Shown: in pieces, positions 6,157-9,709 of the stretch
Layout: every line of letters starts with the position of its first letter
Numbering within the stretch: position 1 is the first letter of the stretch
Source of the DNA: Deltaproteobacteria bacterium
GTDB lineage: Bacteria > Desulfobacterota > Desulfobaccia > Desulfobaccales > Desulfobaccaceae
Assembly (NCBI GenBank): GCA_016874895.1
Contig: VGSX01000119.1
Location: 1 to 9,709, forward strand
Direction of reading: 5' to 3'
Length of the DNA: 9,709 nucleotides
The notes under the pieces: model-generated
The model's input: only the letters and a program-made list of their open reading frames with translations
Database searches by the model: none
Told to the model about the DNA's origin: nothing
Program-made: the position numbers and the translations under genes

Positions 6157-6350
6157 CCGAAATGATTGGCATAAGCAATCGGGTTTTCGGCCAAGTCAAT
6201 ATCGCCGCGCAGCAGCGGTCGTGGTGGGATGACCTGGGGGAAAATAATGCGGACGAACCCGGTCAAGGCCGATTGTATGAGCCGGGAAGAGACCCACAAC
6301 CCGTTTTTGCGGGTGGTGAAGTAACTAAAACTGGTCGCGTTCCGGTCGCG
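6153..6350 (-). other. protein-like minus-strand fragment of unknown family
   Basis: An open minus-strand reading without a start codon gives SYFTTRKNGLWVSSRLIQSA, LTGFVRIIFPQVIPPRPLLR and GDIDLAENPIAYANHFG, then TAG (6153-6155) followed at once by TGA (6150-6152). The residue pattern and the double stop look like the real C-terminus of a protein. The plus-strand frame here (NRVFGQVNIAAQQRSWWDDL) looks like its antisense shadow. I do not recognise the family. It may be cargo or host sequence caught between the IS21-type remains. Confidence 0.3.
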
Positions 6351-6361
6351 GAAGCGCGACC
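6333..6361. repeat. GC-rich hairpin
   Basis: GGTCGCGTTCC (6333-6343) pairs with GGAA (6350-6353) plus CGCGACC (6355-6361), with one bulged G and a six-base loop. GGTCGCG occurs again inside (6344-6350), so an alternative pairing exists. It lies directly before the IS-like end and 85 bases before the tRNA. No T run follows closely, so it is a poor terminator; an element end or protein-binding site is possible. Confidence 0.5.
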
Positions 6362-6365
6362 AAAC

Positions 6366-6396
6366 TGATACTTTTTGACGAAATTTGACACTTTTT
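6366..6396. repeat. probable IS21-type terminal repeats
   Basis: TGATACTTTTTGACG followed by AAATTTGACACTTTTT contains two staggered copies of a TGA(C/T)ACTTTTT word and two TTGAC(G/A) words. IS21-family ends usually begin TG and carry short repeated transposase-binding sites of this sort. Together with the istA fragment upstream, it probably marks the other end of the decayed element. No second terminus was found to confirm it. Confidence 0.4.
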
Positions 6397-6401
6397 ATCT
6401 C

Positions 6402-6430
6402 TTGCGGATTTCTCGGAAGTGTGGTAATGT
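6402..6430 (+). promoter_or_regulatory. tRNA-Lys promoter
   Basis: TTGCGG (6402-6407), a 17-base spacer and TAATGT (6425-6430), ending 18 bases before the first base of the tRNA. This fits a short 5' leader of about 12 bases. A consensus TTGACA at 6385-6390 sits in the IS-like end but has no -10 box at the right distance. Confidence 0.55.
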
Positions 6431-6448
6431 GCTGAAAAATAACCGTAA

Positions 6449-6524
6449 GGGCCGTTAGCTCAATTGGTAGAGCAACTGACTCTTAATCAGTAGGTTCGGG
6501 GTTCGATCCCCTGACGGCCCACCA
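6449..6524 (+). tRNA. tRNA-Lys, anticodon CTT, encoded CCA
   Basis: 76 bases with a full cloverleaf. The acceptor GGGCCGT (6449-6455) pairs with ACGGCCC (6514-6520), the D arm is GCTC-AATTGGTA-GAGC, and the anticodon stem ACTGA/TCAGT encloses the loop CTCTTAA (anticodon CTT at 6482-6484). The T arm is CGGGG-TTCGATC-CCCTG, the discriminator is A, and CCA is encoded at 6522-6524. It decodes AAG. It is flanked by IS remains on one side and a truncated nuclease on the other, as expected of a tRNA used as an integration site. It appears fully functional. Confidence 0.97.
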
Positions 6525-6532
6525 GTAATTTC

Positions 6533-6564
6533 AAGGGGTTAGCTTAATATGCCAACCCCTTTTT
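6533..6564 (+). terminator. intrinsic terminator of the tRNA
   Basis: AAGGGGTT (6533-6540) pairs with AACCCCTT (6554-6561), extended inward by imperfect AGC/GCC pairing, and a run of Ts follows (6560-6564, then GTTTTA). It begins nine bases after the tRNA CCA end. Confidence 0.85.
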
Positions 6565-6607
6565 GTTTTAAGGTTAACTCAGGGATAACCTGAGTGCGGA
6601 TTTTCAG

Positions 6608-6763
6608 TCATTGCCTATAATTAATCTGAAAATTTCCAGGCGGCACCGCATGCGGATCAATCCACAATCCCCTCTTGGCAATCCTAGCCTCCTCCTCCAG
6701 CCTCTTCAGTGTCTCATCGTTGGAATATCTCCGAAACCACCAGGCGAAACCATTTTTGACTAA
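6608..6763 (-). pseudogene. staphylococcal-nuclease-like (SNase) protein, C-terminal fragment
   Basis: An open minus-strand frame of 51 codons without a start reads LVKNGFAWWFRRYSNDETLK, RLEEEARIAKRGLWIDPHAV and PPGNFQINYRQ, then TGA at 6608-6610. This is the standard end of thermonuclease-family proteins: the G-X-A-W-X-(Y/F)-R strand, the LE-X-E-A-(R)-X-A-(K/R)-X-G-LW block and the PP-X-X-(F/W) tail. The catalytic part (Asp and Arg residues of the OB fold, about 100 residues) is missing, and an in-frame TAA (6764-6766) precedes the fragment. It lies between the tRNA terminator and the helicase gene, opposite in direction, and looks like the stump of a gene cut by an insertion or deletion near 6765. 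Confidence 0.75.
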
Positions 6764-6814
6764 TTATTGTTTGGAACGAATGCCATACGCCCAGAAATGA
6801 ACATGGGTTATCTC

Positions 6815-6843
6815 TTGCCAGATTTTTCCTCTAATGCTACCAT
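6815..6843 (+). promoter_or_regulatory. possible promoter of the helicase gene
   Basis: TTGCCA (6815-6820), a 17-base spacer and TACCAT (6838-6843), about 90 bases before the helicase start codon. The -10 box is weak. The 165 bases before the start are AT-rich compared with the gene. Confidence 0.3.
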
Positions 6844-6931
6844 GTCAATAAAATCGCAGGTTCTCTCATGTAATTTTCTCAAATTTTTAACGCTTTTTCT
6901 AAGGTCACCCGAAACGGCGATTAGAGGCGGC

Positions 6932-7684
6932 ATGAACTTCCCCCTCGGCCAAAAAATCAATCTTCCCGGACACTTCAACGAGCCGGTGGTATTGGAGGCG
7001 GTGCGGGAAATTGTCGGGGGCTATGAATTTCAGGTCAGGCTGCCGGATGGGTCCTTGGATGAGGCTATTCTTTCTCCCGCTGAAGCTTCTACCCTGGCGG
7101 AGCAGGTAAGCGAAACAACACAACCCGCCTTCATGGACGCCGAGAAACTTGTTTTGCTGGTAGAATCGGCCCGCATCCGCCTGGCCTATGCCCATGACCG
7201 GCAGTTTGCCGTCAGCATGTCGGGTATCCGCACTCTCCCCCACCAGATTGAAGCCGTTTATCTGAAAATGCTGCCGCAGCCCCGGCTGCGTTTCCTCCTG
7301 GCGGATGACCCCGGCGCCGGAAAAACTATCATGGCCGGGTTGCTTCTCAAGGAGAAGAAACTACGGGAGGCCATAGACCGGATTCTCATCCTCTGCCCGG
7401 CACCCCTCACGATCCAGTGGCAGGATGAATTGTTGCGCTGGTTCGGCGAGCCTTTTGACATTGTGTTTTCGGCCCTGGATCAGCAGCAGTTGGTCAATCC
7501 CTGGCAGAAAAATTCACAGGTTATCGCTTCCATAGACTATGCCAAGCAGGATGACGTCAGGGAACGGGTCTGGCAGCAGCGCTGGGATCTGATCATCATT
7601 GACGAAGCGCATAAGTGCAGGCTTATACCAAACATTACTCGAATCGGGCTGATGAAGTCGATAAAACCAAACGCTATCAGTTAG
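6932..7684 (+). pseudogene. DrmD-like SNF2/DEAH helicase, N-terminal part up to a frameshift
   Basis: Start ATG 6932 (GAGGCGG just upstream) is preferred to an ATG 165 bases earlier, because the family sequence begins here: FPLGQKINLPGHFNEPVVLE, then an EVR-like strand. After about 75 residues comes GIRTLPHQIEAVYLKMLPQP and the Walker A RFLLADDPGAGKTIMAGLLL, motif Ia ILILCPAPLTIQWQDELLRW, and motif II LIIIDEAHKC (DEAH at 7601-7612). Immediately after KC the frame shifts and reads RLIPNITRIGL to a false stop at 7682-7684; the correct frame continues from about 7615 as AYT. One missing base accounts for this. The family comprises large SNF2-type ATPases of defence loci (DISARM DrmD and Hma-like systems) that travel or remodel on DNA. 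No slippery heptamer is present, so programmed frameshifting is unlikely. Confidence 0.82.
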
Positions 7685-9303
7685 CGGAACGCCTGGCCTC
7701 TGTCAGCGATCACCTGCTGATGCTGACGGCCACCCCTCACCATGGCGATGATGACCGTTTCGGCCATTTTGTCCGCCTCATTGATCCCGACATTTTCCCC
7801 GAACCCCACAAAGTGGGAGCCAAAGCCACCGAAATCCGCAAAGACATTCTCCGGTTGGGACCGGATTGCCCCTGGTCGCTGCGGCGGTTGAAAGAAGACT
7901 TGAAAGACCTGCAGGGCAGGCGCCTCTTCCCGGACCGCCACGCCCAGACTGTCACCTTCAAACTGAACTCGGGGGAATACCACCTTTACAAGGCAGTGAC
8001 CGCCTACATTAATCAATTTCTTGGCCAAGCCGCCGGGAGGAAAAAACAGAGCGTGGCCTTAGCCCGCACCGTTATTCAACGTCGTCTGGCCAGCTCTACC
8101 CGAGCCATCTTTGAGTCAATAAAGCGTCGTTTAGAAAAGCAGCGGAAACTCTTAGAGGAGCTGGAACTCCTGCCCCCGGCCCAACGAGCTCGCCGGTTGG
8201 CCCAACTTCAAGGCCGCCTGGTGGATAAGGAACTGGAAGAAGACGACCTGGATGACGCCGCTCGTGACGATCTGGTTGATGAACTGACCACCGCCACGGA
8301 ACTGGACCACCTGCGGGCGGAAATCGCCGCCCTCAAAGAGTTGGTGGTGCAGGCCCAGGCGGTGAAGGAACAGGCGGCGGACTCAAAGCTCTCGGCCCTG
8401 AAAGAATGTCTCGCCAAGGCCGAATTTAGTGAACTCAAAGATGGCCGGGGCAAACTCATTATCTTTACCGAGCACCGGGACACATTGAATCACCTGAAAG
8501 AGCATCTGGAGCTATGGGGCTTTTCCACCTGTGAAATCCACGGCGGCATGAACCCACACCAGCGCAAAGAACCCCATGAACGTTTCCGCACGGCTGTCCA
8601 GGTGTGTGTCGCCACCGAAGCCGCTGGAGAGGGCATCAACCTGCAGTTCTGCCATTTGATGATCAACTATGACCTGCCCTGGAACCCTACCCGCCTGGAG
8701 CAGCGCCTGGGCCGGATTCACCGCATCGGCCAGGAACGGGACGTTTATGTTTTTAATTTTGTGGCCAGCGAGTCGGAAGAGGGGCAGCCGGTTATAGAGG
8801 GGCGCATTCTGGAAACCCTTCTCCTGAAACTGGATCAGATGCGCACAGTCCTGGCTGACCGGGTTTTTGACGTCATCGGCGAAGTCCTGTCCCTCAATGA
8901 CATTAACCTGCCGGAGATGCTGCGGGAAGTGGCTCATGATCCCCGGCGGCTGGATGAGTATCTGGACCAGATTGAACGCCTGGACCCGGCAAAACTCAGG
9001 GCTTACGAAGAGGCCACCGGGATTGCCTTGGCCAGGGCCAACGTCGATTTTTCCGATTTTCAACAGACCAACATAGAGGTGGAGGAACGCCGCCTCATGC
9101 CCCGCTACGTGGAACAGCAGTTCCTGGACAGCGCCAAGGAAATAGGGCTAAAGGTGGAACCCAGGGCCGACGGGTTGTGGCGCATCCCCCATGTCCTGGC
9201 CGATCTGCGCTCCGACCGGCTGAATGCGGTGCGCCGTCTGGGCAAGCCGGAGGGCAGTTACCGAAAGATTACCTTCCAGAAAGAACACCTGGAAATGGAC
9301 TAG
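7615..9303 (+). pseudogene. DrmD-like SNF2/DEAH helicase, central part between frameshift and TAG
   Basis: Continues the same protein in another frame: KTKRYQLAERLASVSDHLLM, motif III LTATPHHGDDDRF, SLRRLKEDLKDLQGRRLFPD, a long charged coiled-coil insert (about 8120-8400, rich in Leu, Glu and Ala), then the second RecA domain KLIIFTEHRDTLNHLKEHL, VCVATEAAGEGINLQFCHLM (motif V) and RLEQRLGRIHRIGQERDVYV (motif VI with arginine fingers). All SNF2 motifs are preserved and the substitutions look conservative, so inactivation is recent or the lesions are sequencing errors. The GTG at 7615 is only the first possible start codon of the shifted frame, not a natural start. It ends at TAG 9301-9303, but family-type sequence continues in frame beyond it. 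Confidence 0.85.
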
Positions 9304-9709
9304 CATCTGGACGCCGTCCTCCTGGGGCCGGGGCACCCCTTATATGGGGCAGTGGATGAGAAGTTCAACGAGAAACATGCCGTCCTCATGGGTAATACCG
9401 GCGTTTTCCTTGACCCCCAGGCCGATGCTCCCTACACTTTGCACTTTTTTGAAATGAGCATCCGAGGGCAGGACAGTCGGGGAGACCCCCAAACCCTTTA
9501 TGGCGAAGTGGTAGCCGTCCGGGAAGGGTTCGGTCCAGTGTTGCCTGAAGATCGCTTTACGGTGGTTCCGGCGGATTGCCTGCTTGATCTGGCGCCACAT
9601 GCCAACCCCCCGGCATATTCTTTCTCTGGAGACGCCAAAGCAGCGGCGGATTACTTAAAAACCTCCTATCAGATGCAGCGGCGGCAGCAGTGCCAGCAGG
9701 ATCGGGAGC
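9304..9709 (+). pseudogene. DrmD-like helicase, C-terminal part beyond an in-frame TAG
   Basis: The same frame as the central part stays open for 135 codons from the TAG to the window end. It reads HLDAVLLGPGHPLYGAVDEK, GVFLDPQADAPYTLHFFEMS, LYGEVVAVREGFGPVLPEDR and DYLKTSYQMQRRQQCQ. The block G-P-G-H-P-L-(Y/F)-X-A-V is typical of the C-terminal domain of this helicase family, followed by strands and then a helical region. The TAG is therefore internal to the ancestral gene. The downstream genes of the system (in relatives usually a DNA methyltransferase and further ATPases or nucleases) would lie beyond the right edge. Confidence 0.75.

Noticed and set aside
6449..6610. att direct repeat of the tRNA 3' end
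   Set aside because: I found no second copy of the T-arm/acceptor sequence in the window.
7600..7630. Programmed ribosomal frameshift in the helicase
   Set aside because: There is no slippery heptamer, and the site falls inside the conserved DEAH region, where relatives are continuous.
8512..9063. 183-codon minus-strand open frame
   Set aside because: Antisense of the helicase motif V-VI region; no domain of its own.
1714..9709. A DISARM locus made of the phospholipase-D scrap (as drmC) and the helicase (as drmD)
   Set aside because: They are 5 kb apart with unrelated genes between, the scrap is about 20 residues, and the core genes drmA and drmB are not in the window.

Overview
The window reads as a decaying accessory (defence/mobile) region of a bacterial chromosome, GC somewhat above 50 %. 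The mix of a MntA/HepT pair, a HicBA relic, a TonB receptor beside two methyltransferases, an IS21-type relic and a DrmD-like helicase, together with protein style, suggests an anaerobic Gram-negative of the Desulfobacterota (old Deltaproteobacteria). That placement is inference. The outer-membrane receptor does show that the cell is Gram-negative.

Layout, left to right. 1-270 (-): fragment of carA with an internal in-frame deletion. 280-912 (-): mntA antitoxin (intact) followed by hepT toxin (one-base frameshift just before its catalytic motif). 913-1112: a palindromic dispersed repeat. 1113-1456 (-): hicBA relic, hicB truncated and hicA carrying two in-frame TAG codons. 1457-1980: mostly non-coding, with a phospholipase-D scrap. 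1984-2128: promoter, hairpin and intrinsic terminator, a candidate leader RNA or small RNA. 2141-2842 (+): intact class I SAM methyltransferase. 2890-2922: second copy of the repeat. 2925-5018 (-): TonB-dependent receptor that lacks its last strand. 5080-5891 (-): tetrapyrrole-methylase pseudogene (in-frame TGA, both ends lost) and a membrane-protein tail. 5848-6400: remains of an IS21-type element. 6449-6524 (+): tRNA-Lys(CTT) with its own promoter and terminator. 6608-6763 (-): C-terminus of a staphylococcal-nuclease-like protein. 6932-9709 (+): large SNF2-type DrmD-like helicase, broken by a one-base frameshift beside DEAH and by an in-frame TAG, and running off the window.

Few genes look intact: mntA, the SAM methyltransferase and the tRNA; the receptor is nearly so. 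At least eight coding sequences are broken or truncated. The receptor, the class I methyltransferase and the tetrapyrrole methylase may once have formed a corrinoid or metal-tetrapyrrole uptake/modification locus. The rest (two toxin-antitoxin modules, helicase, nuclease scraps, IS relic, tRNA) is typical of a defence island beside a tRNA integration site. Several broken genes have no usable start codon or are split, so ordinary gene calling misses them; they were found by reading the translation through stops and frameshifts. I saw no CRISPR array, rRNA or complete mobile element.
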